Shown here piece after piece: positions 25,996 through 39,260 of a stretch of DNA of 64,000 bases. The notes beneath the pieces were generated by a model. That model was not told the origin of the DNA, made no database searches, and saw only the letters and a program-made list of their open reading frames with translations. Location: positions 1,240,001 through 1,304,000 of the forward strand of contig NW_027480535.1 of assembly GCF_051401765.1 (NCBI RefSeq), written 5' to 3'. The translations under genes and the position numbers were made by a program. Each line of letters starts with the position of its first letter. Positions within the stretch are counted from its first letter, which is position 1. Origin of the DNA: Calliopsis andreniformis (lineage: Eukaryota; Arthropoda; Insecta; Hymenoptera; Andrenidae).

Positions 25996-28158
25996 GATTG
26001 ACGAATGAGTGTTGAGGGTTGAGTGATGAGAATTGATGTTTGAGGATAGAGATTTGAAGATTGCAGATTGAGTATTGAGTATTGAAAACTGTGTATTGAT
26101 GATATTCTCTTGAGGATTGAGGATTCACAACTGATTGTTGAGGACTGAGGGCTGAAGGTTGAGGATTCAGGATTGAGGATTCAGGATTGTGGTTTGAGGA
26201 CCGAGGATTGAGGGCTGAGGATTGAGGATTGAGAATTGAAGATTGAGGATTGAGTATTGGGGGTTGTGGATTGAGGACGAGGACTGACGGTTGAGTATTG
26301 ATGTTTGAGCTCTGAGGATTGAGGATTGAGGATTGAAGATTGGGGATTGGGTATTGAGGATTGAAGAATGAGGATTGAGTATTGAGTATTGAGGATTGAG
26401 GATTGAAGATTGAGTATTGAGGATTGAAGATTGACGATTGAGTATTGAGGATTGAGGATTGAGGATTGAGGATTGAGGATTGAGGATTGAGGATTGAAGA
26501 TTGGCTATTGAGGATTGAAGATTGGGGATTGAGGATTGAGGATTGCGGATTGAGGATTGAAGATTGAGGATTCGGTATTGAGGATTGAAGAATGAGGATT
26601 GAGGAGTGAGGACTGAGGATTGAGGATTGCAGATTGAGTATTGAGGATCGAAGATTGGGGATTGAGGATTGAGGATTGAGGATTGAGGAGTGAGGACTGA
26701 GGATTGAAGATTGAGTATTGAGGACTGAAGATTGAGGATTGAGGAATGAGGATTGAGGATTGAGGATTGAAGATTGAGGATTGGGGATTGAGGATTGACG
26801 ATTGAGGATTGAGCATTGGGGATTGAGAATTGAGGATTGAGGATTGAAGGTTGAGTATTGAGGATTGAAGATTGAGGATTGAGGATTGAGGATTGAGCAT
26901 TGAGGATTGAAGACTGAGGATTGAGGAGTGAGTATTGAAGATTGAGGATTTGGGACTGAGGATTGAAGATTGAGGATTGAGGATTGAGGATTGAGGATTG
27001 AGGATTGAGGATTGGGGATTGAATATTGAGGATTGGGTATTGAGGATTGAAGAATGAGGATTGAGGATTGAGGATTGAGGATTGAGGATTGAAGATTGAG
27101 TATTGAGGATTGAAGATTGACGATTGAGGATTGAGGATTGAGGATTGAGGATTGAGGATTGAGGATTGAGGATTGAGGATTGAGGATTGAGGATTGAAGA
27201 TTGAGTATCGAGGATTGAAGATTGAGGATTGAGGATTGAGGTTTGAGGATTGAGGACGAGGACTGACGGTTGAGGATTGAGGTTTGAGGATCGAGTGTTG
27301 AGGATTGAGAGTTGAGGACTGAGGATTGAAGATTGAGAATTGAGGATCGAAGGTTGAGGATTGAGGATTGAGGATTGATGATTGACGCTTGAGGATTGAG
27401 TGTTGAGGATGGAGGATTGATGATTGAGGATTGCAGACTGAGTATTGAGTATTGACGATGGGAGGATTGAGGATTGATGATAGAGGATTGAGAATTGGGG
27501 ACTGAGGATTCAAGATTGAGGACCGAAGATTGAGAATTGAGGATTGAAGATTGATAATTGAGGATTGAGGGTTGAACATTGAATACTGAGGATTCAGGAT
27601 TGAAGATTGAGTATTGAGGATAGAAGATTGAGGATTGAGAATTGTCGATTAAGGATTGAGGATGAGGTCTGAGGGTTGAGGATTGCGGTTTGAGGACTGA
27701 GGACTGAGGATTGAGGATTGAGAATAGAGGATTGAGGATTGAGGATTGAAGATTGAGGATTGGGTATTGAGGATTCAAGAATGAGGATTGAGGATTGAGG
27801 ATTGAGGATTGAGGATTGAAGATTGAGTATTGAGCATTGAAGCCTGACGATTGAGGATTGAGGATTGAAGATTGAGGATTGAGGACTGAGTGTTGAATAT
27901 TGATGTCTGAGGTCTGAGGATTGAGGATTGAGAATTGAGAATTGAGGATTGAAGATTGAAGATTGAGGATTGGGTATTGTGGATTGACGAATGAGGATTG
28001 AGGATTGCGGATTGAGGATTGAAGATTGAGTATTGAGGATTGAAGATTGAGGATTCAGGATCGAGGATTGAGGACTGAGGATTGAGGATTGCGAATTGAA
28101 GATTCAGTATTAAGGATTGAAGATTCAAAATTGAGGATGAGGGTTGAACATTGAGTAC

Positions 28159-28560
28159 TGAGTGCTGAGGGTTGAGTAATGAGAATTTATGTTTCTGGAT
28201 AGAGATTTGAAGATTGCAGATTGAGTATTGAGTATTGAAAACTGTGAATTGAGGATATTCTATGGAGGACTGAGGATTGACAATTGATTGTTGAGGACTG
28301 AGGGCTGAAGATTGAGGATTCAGGATTGAGGATTAGGTATTGAGTTTTGAGGACTGAGGATTGATGGTTGAGGGTTGTGCGTTGAATGTTGAGGGTTGAG
28401 TGATGAGAATTGATGTTTGTGGATAGAGATTTGAAGATTGCAGGCTGAGTATTGAGTATTGAAACCTGTTAATTGAGGATATTCTATTGACGATTGAGGA
28501 TTCACAACTGATTGTTGAAGTCTGAGGGCTGAATATTGGGGGTTCAGGATTGTGGATTCA
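28159..28560 (+). repeat. Core doublet with a variant first member
   Basis: The first core (28181) reads GAATTTATGTTTCTGG where nearly all others read GAATTGATGTTTGTGG, and combines the GATAGAG middle with the a-type end (TATGGAGGACTGAGG, GACAATTGATTG). The second core (28405) is b-type with GAAACCTGTTAATTG. The pair recurs at 45628 and 45852. Confidence 0.8.
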
Positions 28561-31207
28561 GGATTGAGGTTTGAGGACTGAGGAATGAGGGTTGAGGATT
28601 GAAGATTGAGTACTGAGGATTGAAGATTAAGATTGAGGATTGAGGATTGAGGATTGAGGATTGAGGAATGAGGATTGAAGATTGAGGATTGCGTATTGAG
28701 GATAGAACATTGAGGATTGAGGATTTAGTATTGAGGACTGAGGATTGAGGATTGAAGATTGAATATAGATGATTGAGATTGAGGATCGAGGATTGAGGGT
28801 TGTGGGTTGAGGACGAGGACTGAGTGTTGAGTATTGATGTTTGAGGTCTGAGGATTGATGATTGAGGATTGAAGATTGAGGATTGTGTATTGAGGATTGA
28901 AGAATGAGGATTGAGTATTGAGTATTGAGGATTGAGGATTGAAGATTGAGTATTGAGGATTGAAGATTGACGACTGAGGATTGAGGATTGAGGATTGAGG
29001 ATTGAGGATTGAAGATTGAGTATTGAGAATTGAAGATTGAGGATTGAGGATTGAGGATTGAGGATTGAGGATTGAAGATTGAGTACTGAGGATTGAAGAT
29101 TAAGATTGACGATTGAGGATTGAGGATTGAGGATTGAGGATTGAGGATTGAAGATTGAGGATTGCGTATTGAGGATAGAACATTGAGGATTGAGGATTGA
29201 GTATTGAGGATTGAGGATTGAGGATTGAAGATTGAATATTGATGATTGAATATTGAGGATTGAGGATTGATGGTTGTGGATTGAGGACGAGGACTGAGGG
29301 TTGAGTATTGCTGTTTGAGGTCTGAGGATTGAGGATTGAGAATTGAGGATTGAGGATTGAGGATTGAAGACTGAGAATTGGGTATTTAGGATTGAAGGAT
29401 GAGGATTGAGGATTGAGTATTGAGGATTGAGGATTGAGGATTGAAGATTAAGATTGAGGATTGAGGATTGAGGATTGAGGATTGAGGATTGAGGATTGAG
29501 GATTGAAGATTGAGGATTGCGTATTGAGGATAGAACATTGAGGATTGAGTATTGAGTATTGAGGATTGAGGATTGAGGATTGAGGATTGAAGATTGAATA
29601 TTGATGATTGAAGATTGAGGATCGAGGATTGAGGGTTGTGGGTTGAGGACGAGGACTGACGGCTGAGTATTGATGTTTGATGTCTGAGGATTGAGGATTG
29701 AGGATTGAGGATTGAGGATTGAGGATTGAGGATTGCGGATTGAAGATTGAGGATTGGGTATTGAGGGTTGAAGAATGAGGATTGAGGATTGAGGATTGAG
29801 GATTGAGGAATGAGGATTGAGGATTGAAGATTGAGGATTGGGTATTGAGGATTGAAGAATGAGGATTGAGGATTGAGGATTGAGGATTGAGGATTGAAGA
29901 TTGAGTATTGAGGATTGAAGATTGACGATTGAGGATTGAGGATTGAGGATTGAGGATTGAGGATTGAGGATTGAGGATTGAAGATTGAGTATTGAGGATT
30001 GACGATTGAGGATTGAGGATTAAGTATTGACGATTGAGGATTGCAGACTGAGTATTGAGGATTGACGATGGGAGGATTGAGGATTGAGGATAGAAGATTG
30101 AGAATTGGGGACTGAGGATTCAAGATTGAGGACCGAAGATTGAGAATTGAGGATTGAAGATTGATAATTGAGGATTGAGGATTGAACATTGAGGACTGAG
30201 GATTCAGGATTGAAGATTGAGTATTGAGGATAGAAGATTGAGGATTGAGAATTGTCGATTAAGGATTGAGGATGAGGGCTGAAGGTTGGGGTTTGAGGTT
30301 TGAGGACTGAGGACTGACGATTGAGGATTGAGAATTGAGGATTGAGGATTGAGGATTGAAGATTGAGGATTGGGTATTGAGGATTGAAGAATGATGATTG
30401 AGGATTGAGGATTGAGGATTGAGGATTGAAGATTGAGTATTGAGCATTGAAGCCTGACGATTGAGGATTGAGGATTAGGTATTGAGTTTTGAGGACTGAG
30501 GATTGATGGTTGAGGGTTGTGCGTTGAATATTGAGGGTTGAGTGATGAGAATTGATGTTTGTGGATAGAGATTTGAAGATTGCAGGCTGAGTATTGAGTA
30601 TTGAAACCTGTTAATTGAGGATATTCTATTGACGATTGAGGATTCACAACTGATTGTTGAAGTCTGAGGGCTGAATATTGGGGGTTCAGGATTGTGGATT
30701 CAGGATTGAGGTTTGAGGACTGAGGATTGAGGATTGAGGATTGAAGGGTGAGTACTGAGGATTGAAGATTAAGATTGAGGATTGAGGATTGAGGATTGAG
30801 GATTGAGGATTGAGGATTGAGGATTGAGGATTGAAGATTGAGGATTGCGTATTGAGGATAGAACATTGAGGATTGAGGATTGAGTATTGAGGAATGAGGA
30901 TTGAGGATTGAAGATTGAATATTGATGATTGAAGATTGAGGATCGAGGATTGAGGGTTGTGGATTGAGGACGAAGACTGAGTGTTGAGTATTGCTGTTTG
31001 AGGTCTGAGGATTGAGGATTGAGCATTGAGAATTGAGGATTGAGGATCGAGGATTGAAGATTGAGGATTGGGTGTTGAGGATTGAAGAATGAGGATTGAG
31101 TATTGAGGATTTAGGATTGAGGATTGAAGATTGAGTACTGAGGATTGAAGATTAAGGTTGAGGATTGAGGATTGAGGATTGAGGATTGAAGATTGGGGAT
31201 TGGGGTC

Positions 31208-31390
31208 TGAGTATTGAGGGTTGAGTGATGAGAATTGATGTTTGTGGATAGAGGTCTGAAGATTGCAGATTGAGTATTGAGTATTGAAAACTGTGAATTG
31301 AGGATAATCTATTGAGGATTGAGGATTCACAACTGATGGTTGAGGACTTAGGGCTGAAGATTGAGGATTCCGGTTTGAGGATTCAGGATT
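31208..31390 (+). repeat. Core module, subtype e (representative)
   Basis: Marks are GGATAGAGGTCTGAAG (or GTCTCAAG), GAGGATAATCTATTG, CAACTGATGGTTGAGG and GGACTTAGGGCTG. Copies lie at 31230, 48600, 60735 and 63124, always about 680 bp (592 bp at 48600, because of the 91-bp loss) after a b-type core. Confidence 0.86.
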
Positions 31391-31659
31391 GAGGTTTGAG
31401 GACAGAGGATTGAGGAGTGAGGATTGAGGATTGAGGATTGAGGATTGAAGACTGATGATTGGGTATTGAAGATTGAACAGTGAGGATTGAGTGTTGAGGA
31501 TAGAGGATTGAGGATTGAGGATTGAAGGTTGAATATTAATGACTGAATATTGAGGATTGAGGATTGAGGGTTGTGGATTGAGGACGAGGACTGAGGGTTG
31601 AGTATTGATGTTTGAAGTCTGAGGATTCAGGATTGAGGATTGAGAATTGAGGATTGAGG

Positions 31660-34150
31660 ATTGAGGATTGAAGATTGAGGATTCGGTAATGAGGATTGAA
31701 GAATGAGGGTTGAGGAGTGAGGACTGAGGATTGAGGATTGAGGATTGAGGATTGAGGATTGAGGATTGAGGATTGAAGATTGAGTATTGAGGATTGACGG
31801 TAGAGGATTGAGGATTGAGAATTGAGGATTGAGGCTTGATGATTGAGTACTGAGGATTGAAGATTAAGATTGGGGATTGAGGATTGAGGATTGAGGATTG
31901 AGGATTGAGGATTGAGGATTGAAGATTGAGTATTGAGGATTGAAGATTGAGGATTGAGGATTGAGTATTGAGGATTGAGGATTGAAGATTGAGTACTGAG
32001 GATTGAAGATTAAGATTGAGGATTGAGGATTGAGGACTGAGGATTGAGGATTGAGGATTGAAAGTTCAGTATTGAGGATTGAAGATTGAGAATCGAGGGT
32101 TGAGGATTGAGCGTTGAGGACTGAGTGTTGAGGATTGAGTGATGAGAATTGATGTTTGTGGATAGAGATTTGAAGATTGCAGATTGAGTATTGAGTATTG
32201 AAAACTGTGAATTGAGTATATTCTATTGAGGATTGGGGATTGACAACTGATTGTTGAGGACTGAGGGCTGAAGATTGAGGATTCCGGATTGAGGATTCAG
32301 AATTGAAATTTGAGGACTGAGCATTGAGGATTGAAGATTGACGATTGAGGATTGAGGATTGAGGATTGAGGATTGAGGATTGAGGATTGAGGATTGAAGA
32401 TTGAGTATTGAGGATTGAAGGTAGAGGATTGAGGATTGAGAATTGAAGATTGAGGCATGATGATTGAGTACTGAGGATTGAAGATTAAGATTGGGGATTG
32501 AGGATTGAGGATTGAGGATTGAGGATTGAGGATTGAAGATTGAGTATTGAGGATTGAAGATTGGGGATTGAGGATTGAGGATTGAGGATTGAGGATTGAA
32601 GATTGAGTACTGAGGATTGAAGATTGACGATTGAGGATTGAGGATTGAGGTTTGAGGAATGAGGATTGAGGATTGAGGATTGAAGATTGAGTATTGAGGA
32701 TTGAAGGTAGAGGATTGAGGATTGAGAATTGAGGATTGAGGCTTGATGATTGAGTACTGAGGATTGAAGATTAAGATTGGGGATTGAGGATTGAGGATTC
32801 AGGATTGAGGATTGAAGATTGAGTATTGAGGATTGAAGATTGAGGATTGAGGATTGAGGATTGAGGATTGAGGATTGAAGATTGAGTACTGAGGATTGAA
32901 GATTAAGATTGAGGATTGAGGATTGAGGACTGAGGATTGAGGATTGAGGATTGAAGGTTCAGTATTGAGGATTGAAGATTGAGAATTGAGGGTTGAGGAT
33001 TGAGCGTTGAGGACTGAGTGTTGAGGGTTGAGTGATGAGAATTGATGTTTGTGGATAGAGATTTGAACATTGCAGATTGAGTATTGAGTATTGAAAACAG
33101 TGAATTGAGTATATTCTATTGAGGATTGAGGATTGACAACTGATTGTTGAGGACTGAGGGCTGAAGATTGAGGATTCCGGATTGAGGATTCAGAATTGAA
33201 ATTTGAGGACTGAGCATTGAGGATTGAAGATTGAGTATTGAGGATTGAAGATTGAGAATTGAGGATTGAGGATTGAGGATTGAGGATGAGGTCTGAGGGT
33301 TGAGGATTGAGGTTTGAGGACTGAGGTCTGAGGTCTGAGGATTGAGGATTGAGAATTGAGGATTGAGGATTGAGGGTTGAAGATTGAGGATTGGGTATTG
33401 AGGATTGAAGAATGAGGATTGAGGATTGAGGATTGAGGATTGAGGATTGGGGATTGAAGATTGAGTATTGAGGATTGAAGGTTGACGATCTAGGATTGAG
33501 GATTGAGGATTGAGGATTGAAGTTTGAGTACTGAGGATTGAAGATTAAGATTGAGGATTGAGGATTGAGGACTGAGGATTGAGGATTGACGATTGAAGGT
33601 TCAGTATTGAGGATTGAAGATTGAGAATTGAGGATTGAGGATTGAACATTGAGGACTGAGTGTTGAGGGTTGAGTGATGAGAATTGATGTTTGTGGATAC
33701 AGATTTGAAGATTGCAGATTGAGTATTGAGTATTGAAAACTGTGAATTGAGTATATTCTATTGAGGATTGAGGATAGACAACTGATTGTTGAGGTCTGAG
33801 GGCTGAAGATTGAGGGTTCCGGATTGAGGATTCAGAATCGAAATTTGAGGACTGAGCATTGAGGATTGAAGATTGAGTATTGAGGATTGAAGATTGAGAA
33901 TTGAGGATTGAGGATTGAGGATTGAGGATGAGGGCTGAGGGTTGATGATTGAGGTTTGAGGACTGAGGACTGAGGGTTGAGGATTGAGAATTGAGGATTG
34001 AGGATTGAGGGTTGCAGATTGAGGATTGGGTATTGAGGATTGAAGAATGAGGATTGAGGATTGAGGATTGAGGATTGAGGAGTGAATATTGAGTATTGAG
34101 GATTGAAGATCGACTATTGTGGATTGCGAATTGAGGATTGCGGGTTGAGG
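31660..34150 (+). repeat. Higher-order repeat C, unit 1 (about 2,490 bp)
   Basis: Landmarks are TTCGGTAATGAGG near 31681 and c-type cores at 32144, 33037 and 33679. The first two recur 2,484 bp downstream and the third 2,477 bp downstream, one heptamer fewer. Near 32.4-32.8 kb a block with GAAGGTAGAGG and GGCATGATG or GGCTTGATG occurs in two sub-copies. Confidence 0.85.
32122..32310 (+). repeat. Core module, subtype c (representative)
   Basis: Marks are GAGTATATTCTATTG, GACAACTGATTGTTG, GATTCCGGATTGAGG and CAGAATTGAAATTTG. Copies lie at 32144, 33037, 33679, 34628, 35521, 36156, 37629, 38396, 40565, 41332, 49737, 50686, 51321, 52961, 53665, 54614, 55249, 56890 and 57664. Sub-variants: GGATACAGATTTG (33679, 36156, 49737, 51321, 53665, 55249); ATATTATATTG (37629, 40565, 52961, 56890); TTGATAACTG (38396, 41332). 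Confidence 0.88.
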
Positions 34151-36470
34151 ATTGAGGATTGAAGATTGAGGATTCGGTAATGAGGATTGAAGAATGAGGG
34201 TTGAGGAGTGAGGACTGAGGATTGAGGATTGAGGATTGAGGATTGAGGATTGAGGATTGAGGATTGAAGATTGAGTATTGAGGATTGACGGTAGAGGATT
34301 GAGGATTGAGAATTGAGGATTGAGGCTTGATGATTGAGTACTGAGGATTGAAGATTAAGATTGGGGATTGAGGATTGAGGATTGAGGATTGAGGATTGAG
34401 GATTGAAGATTGAGTATTGAGGATTGAAGATTGAGGATTGAGGATTGAGGATTGAGGATTGAGGATTGAAGATTGAGTACTGAGGCTTGAAGATTAAGAT
34501 TGAGGATTGAGGATTGAGGACTGAGGATTGAGGATTGAGGATTGAAAGTTCAGTATTGAGGATTGAAGATTGAGAATCGAGGGTTGAGGATTGAGCGTTG
34601 AGGACTGAGTGTTGAGGATTGAGTGATGAGAATTGATGTTTGTGGATAGAGATTTGAAGATTGCAGATTGAGTATTGAGTATTGAAAACTGTGAATTGAG
34701 TATATTCTATTGAGGATTGAGGATTGACAACTGATTGTTGAGGACTGAGGGCTGAAGATTGAGGATTCCGGATTGAGGATTCAGAATTGAAATTTGAGGA
34801 CTGAGCATTGAGGATTGAAGATTGACGATTGAGGATTGAAGATTGAGGATTGAGGATTGAGGATTGAGGATTGAGGATTGAAGATTGAGTATTGAGGATT
34901 GAAGGTAGAGGATTGAGGATTGAGAATTGAAGATTGAGGCATGATGATTGAGTACTGAGGATTGAAGATTAAGATTGGGGATTGAGGATTGAGGATTGAG
35001 GATTGAGGATTGAGGATTGAAGATTGAGTATTGAGGATTGAAGATTGGGGATTGAGGATTGAGGATTGAGGATTGAGGATTGAAGATTGAGTACTGAGGA
35101 TTGAAGATTGACGATTGAGGATTGAGGATTGAGGTTTGAGGAATGAGGATTGAGGATTGAGGATTGAAGATTGAGTATTGAGGATTGAAGGTAGAGGATT
35201 GAGGATTGAGAATTGAGGATTGAGGCTTGATGATTGAGTACTGAGGATTGAAGATTAAGATTGGGGATTGAGGATTGAGGATTGAGGATTGAGGATTGAA
35301 GATTGAGTATTGAGGATTGAAGATTGAGGATTGAGGATTGAGGATTGAGGATTGAGGATTGAAGATTGAGTACTGAGGATTGAAGATTAAGATTGAGGAT
35401 TGAGGATTGAGGACTGAGGATTGAGGATTGAGGATTGAAGGTTCAGTATTGAGGATTGAAGATTGAGAATTGAGGGTTGAGGATTGAGCGTTGAGGACTG
35501 AGTGTTGAGGGTTGAGTGATGAGAATTGATGTTTGTGGATAGAGATTTGAAGATTGCAGATTGAGTATTGAGTATTGAAAACTGTGAATTGAGTATATTC
35601 TATTGAGGATTGAGGATTGACAACTGATTGTTGAGGACTGAGGGCTGAAGATTGAGGATTCCGGATTGAGGATTCAGAATTGAAATTTGAGGACTGAGCA
35701 TTGAGGATTGAAGATTGAGTATTGAGGATTGAAGATTGAGAATTGAGGATTGAGGATTGAGGATTGAGGATGAGGTCTGAGGGTTGAGGATTGAGGTTTG
35801 AGGACTGAGGTCTGAGGATTGAGGATTGAGAATTAAGGATTGAGGATTGAGGGTTGAAGATTGAGGATTGGGTATTGAGGATTGAAGAATGAGGATTGAG
35901 GATTGAGGATTGAGGATTGAGGATTGGGGATTGAAGATTGAGTATTGAGGATTGAAGGTTGACGATCTAGGATTGAGGATTGAGGATTGAGGATTGAAGT
36001 TTGAGTACTGAGGATTGAAGATTAAGATTGAGCATTGAGGATTGAGGACTTAGGATTGAGGATTGACGATTGAAGGTTCAGTATTGAGGATTGAAGATTG
36101 AGAATTGAGGATTGAGGATTGAACATTGAGGACTGAGTGTTGAGGGTTGAGTGATGAGAATTGATGTTTGTGGATACAGATTTGAAGATTGCAGATTGAG
36201 TATTGAGTATTGAAAACTGTGAATTGAGTATATTCTATTGAGGATTGAGGATTGACAACTGATTGTTGAGGTCTGAGGGCTGAATATTGAGGGTTCCGGA
36301 TTGAGGATTCAGAATCGAAATTTGAGGACTGAGCATTGAGGATTGAAGATTGAGTATTGAGGATTGAAGATTGAGAATTGAGGATTGAGGATTGAGGATT
36401 GAGGATGAGGGCTGAGGGTTGATGATTGAGGTTTGAGGACTGAGGACTGAGGGTTGAGGATTGAGAATTG
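34151..36470 (+). repeat. Higher-order repeat C, unit 2, truncated on the right
   Basis: It has the same landmark order, with cores at 34628, 35521 and 36156. It follows unit 1 until about 36,470, where unit 1 continues with GAGGGTTGCAGATTG and this copy switches to GAAGGTTGAGGATTGTGG. A partial further copy starts near 49.35 kb (cores 49737 and 50686). Confidence 0.83.
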
Positions 36471-39176
36471 AAGATTGAGTATTGAGGATTGAAGGTTGAG
36501 GATTGTGGATTGAGGATTGAGGATTGAGGCTTGAATATTGTGGATTGGGGACTGAGTCTTCAGGGTTGAGTGATGAGAATTGATGTTTGTGGATAGAGAT
36601 TTGAAGATTGCAGGTTGAGTATTGAGTATTGAAAACTGTGAAACCATGATATTCTATTGAGGATTGAGGATGGACCCCTGACTGTGGAGGACTGAGGGCT
36701 GAAGATTGAGGATTCAGCATTGGGGATTGAGGATTGAGGTTTGAGGACTGAGGATTGAAGATTGAGGATTAGGTATTGAGGATTGATGAATGAGGATTAA
36801 GTATTGAGTATTGAGGATTGAGGATTGAAGATTGAGGATTGCGTATTGAGGATAGAACATTGAGGATTGAGGATTGAGTATTGAGGATTGAAGATTGAAT
36901 ATTGATGATTGAAGATTGAGGATCGAGGATTGAGGGTTGTGGATTGAGGACGAGGACTGAGGGTTGAGTATTGATGTTTGAGGTCTGAGGATTGAGGATT
37001 GAGGATTGAGAATTGAGGATTGAGGATTGAAGATTGAGGATTGGGTACTGAGGATTGAAGAATGAGGATTGAGTATTGAGTATTGAGGATTGAGGATTGA
37101 GGATTGAGGATTGAAGATTGAGGATTAGGTATTGAGGATTGATGAATGAGGATTGAGTATTGAGTATTGAGGATTGAGGATTGAAGATTGAGTATAGAGG
37201 ATTGAAGATTGACGATTGAGGATTGAGGATTGAGGATTGAGGATTGAGGATTGAGGATTGAGGATTGAAGATTGAGTATTGGGTATTGAAGATTGAGGAT
37301 TGAGGATTGAGCATTGTGGATTGAGGCTTGATGATTGAGTACTGAGGATTGAAGATTAAGATTGGGGATTGAGGATCGAGGATTGAGGATTGAGGATTGA
37401 GGATTGAAGATTGAGTATTGAGGATTGAAGATTGGGGATTGAGGATTGAGGATTGAGGATTGAGGATTGAAGATTGAGTACTGAGGATTGAAGATTAAGA
37501 TTGAGGATTGAGGATTGAGGACTGAGGATTGAGGATTGAGGATTGAAGTTTCAGTATTGAGGATTGAAGATTGAGAATTGAGGATTGAGGATTGAGCGTT
37601 GAGGACTGAGTGTTGAGGGTTGAGTGATGAGAATTGATGTTTGTGGATAGAGATTTGAAGATTGCAGATTGAGTATTGAGTATTGAAAACTGTGAATTGA
37701 GTATATTATATTGAGGATTGAGGATTGACAACTGATTGTTGAGGACTGAGGGCGGAAGATTGAGGATTCCGGATTGAGGATTCAGAATTGAAATTTGAGG
37801 ACTGAGCATTGAGGATTGAAGATTGAGTATTGAGGATTGAAGATTGAGAATTGAGGATTGAGGATTGAGGATTGAGGATGAGGGCTGAGGGTTGAGGATT
37901 GAGGTTTGAGGACTGAGGACTGAGGATTGAGTATTGAGTATTGAGGATTGAGGCTTGAAGATTGAGTATTGAGGATTGAAGATTGACGATTGAGGATTGA
38001 GGATTGAGGATTGAGGATTGAGGATTGAGGATTGAGGATTGAAGATTGAGTATTGAGGATTGAAGGTAGAGGATTGAGGATTGAGAATTGAGGATTGAGG
38101 CTTGATGATTGAGTACTGAGGATTGAAGATTAAGATTGGGGATTGAGGATTGAGGATTGAGGATTGAGGATTGAAGATTGAGTATTGAGGATTGAAGATT
38201 GAGGATTGAGGATTGAGGATTGAGGATTGAGGATTGAAGATTGAGTACTGAGGATTGAAGATTAAGATTGAGGATTGAGGATTGAGGACTGAGGATTGAG
38301 GATTGAGGATTGAAGGTTCAGTATTGAGGATTGAAGATTGAGAATTGAGGGTTGAGGATTGAGCGTTGAGGACTGAGTGTTGAGGGTTGAGTGATGAGAA
38401 TTGATGTTTGTGGATAGAGATTTGAAGATTGCAGATTGAGTATTGAGTATTGATAACTGTGAATTGAGTATATTCTATTGAGGATTGAGGATTGACAACT
38501 GATTGTTGAGGACTGAGGGCTGAAGATTGAGGGTTCCGGATTGAGGATTCAGAATTGAAATTTGACGACTGAGCATTGAGGATTGAAAATTGAGTATTGA
38601 GGATTGAAGATTGAGAATTGAGGATTGAGGATTGAGGATTGAGGATGAGGGCTGAGGGTTGAGGATTGAGGTTTGAGGACTAAGGACAGAGGATTGAAGA
38701 TTGAGGATTGAGGATTGAGGATTCAGCATTGAGGATTGAAGATTGAGTACTGAGGATTGAAGATTAAGGTTGAGGATTGAGGATTGAGGGTTGAGGATTG
38801 AGGATTGAAGATTGAGGATTGCGTATTGAGGATAGAACATTGAGGATTGAGGATTGAGTATTGAGGATTGAATATTGAATATTGATGATTGAAGGTTGAG
38901 GATCGAGGATTGAGGGTTGTGGATTGAGGACGAGGACTGAGGGTTGAGTATTGATGTTTGAGGACTGAGGATTGAGGATTGAGGATTGAGTACTGAGGAT
39001 TGAAGATTAAGATTCAGGGTTGAGGATTGAGGATTGAGGATTGAGGTTTGAGGATTGAGGATTGACGACTGAGTGTTGAGGGTTGAGTGATGAGAATTGA
39101 TGTTTGAGGATAGAGATTTGAAGATTGCAGATTGAGTATTGAGTATTGAAAACTGTGAATTGATGATATTCTCTTG
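36241..39176 (+). repeat. Higher-order repeat D, unit 1 (2,936 bp)
   Basis: Cores at 36575, 37629, 38396 and 39092 recur at exactly +2,936 bp. Internal content in order is the end of a c-core, an f-core, a C-B module near 36.84-36.99 kb, two c-cores, a second C-B module near 38.82-38.97 kb, and the start of a d-core. Unit limits are set from the hybrid core at its right end. Confidence 0.92.
36553..36730 (+). repeat. Core module, subtype f (representative)
   Basis: Marks are GAGTCTTCAGGGTTGAG, GATTGCAGGTTGAG, GTGAAACCATGATATTC and GGACCACTGACTGTGG. Copies lie at 36575, 39511, 51908 and 55836, with a right half also at 58360. The leftmost copy reads GGACCCCTGACTG. Confidence 0.86.
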
Positions 39177-39260
39177 AGGATTGAGGATTGACAACTGATT
39201 GTTGAGGTCTGAGGGCTGAAGATTGAGGGTTCCGGATTGAGGATTCAGAATCGAAATTTG
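39070..39260 (+). repeat. Hybrid core d/c at the 2,936-bp junction
   Basis: The left part is d-type (TGTTTGAGGATAGAG, then GATGATATTCTCTTG ending at 39176). The right part is c-type (GACAACTGATTG with G at 39190, then GGGTTCCGG and CAGAATCGAAATTTG). The equivalent core at 42028 is d-type throughout and the one at 36156 is c-type throughout. 39092 minus 36156 equals the HOR length of 2,936, so the exchange mapped between 39177 and 39190. Confidence 0.85.

Larger units (their letters stand above)
24550..31960 (+). repeat. Long segmental duplication, copy 1 (about 7.4 kb)
   Basis: Equivalent landmarks recur 17.45 kb downstream: cores at 24574, 26028, 28181, 28405, 30547 and 31230 pair with 42028, 43475, 45628, 45852, 48008 and 48600. 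The offsets are 17,454, 17,447, 17,447, 17,447, 17,461 and 17,370 bp. The left limit lies in or just before the d-core at 24574, because upstream flanks differ there. The right limit is near 31,960, where copy 2 switches to a different segment. Confidence 0.87.

Noticed and set aside
25943..27778. 611-codon - strand frame repeated at 43390-45225, which could look like a paralogous gene pair
   Set aside because: The identity follows from the DNA-level 17.45-kb duplication, which extends far beyond the frame, and overlapping frames in another phase are equally conserved.
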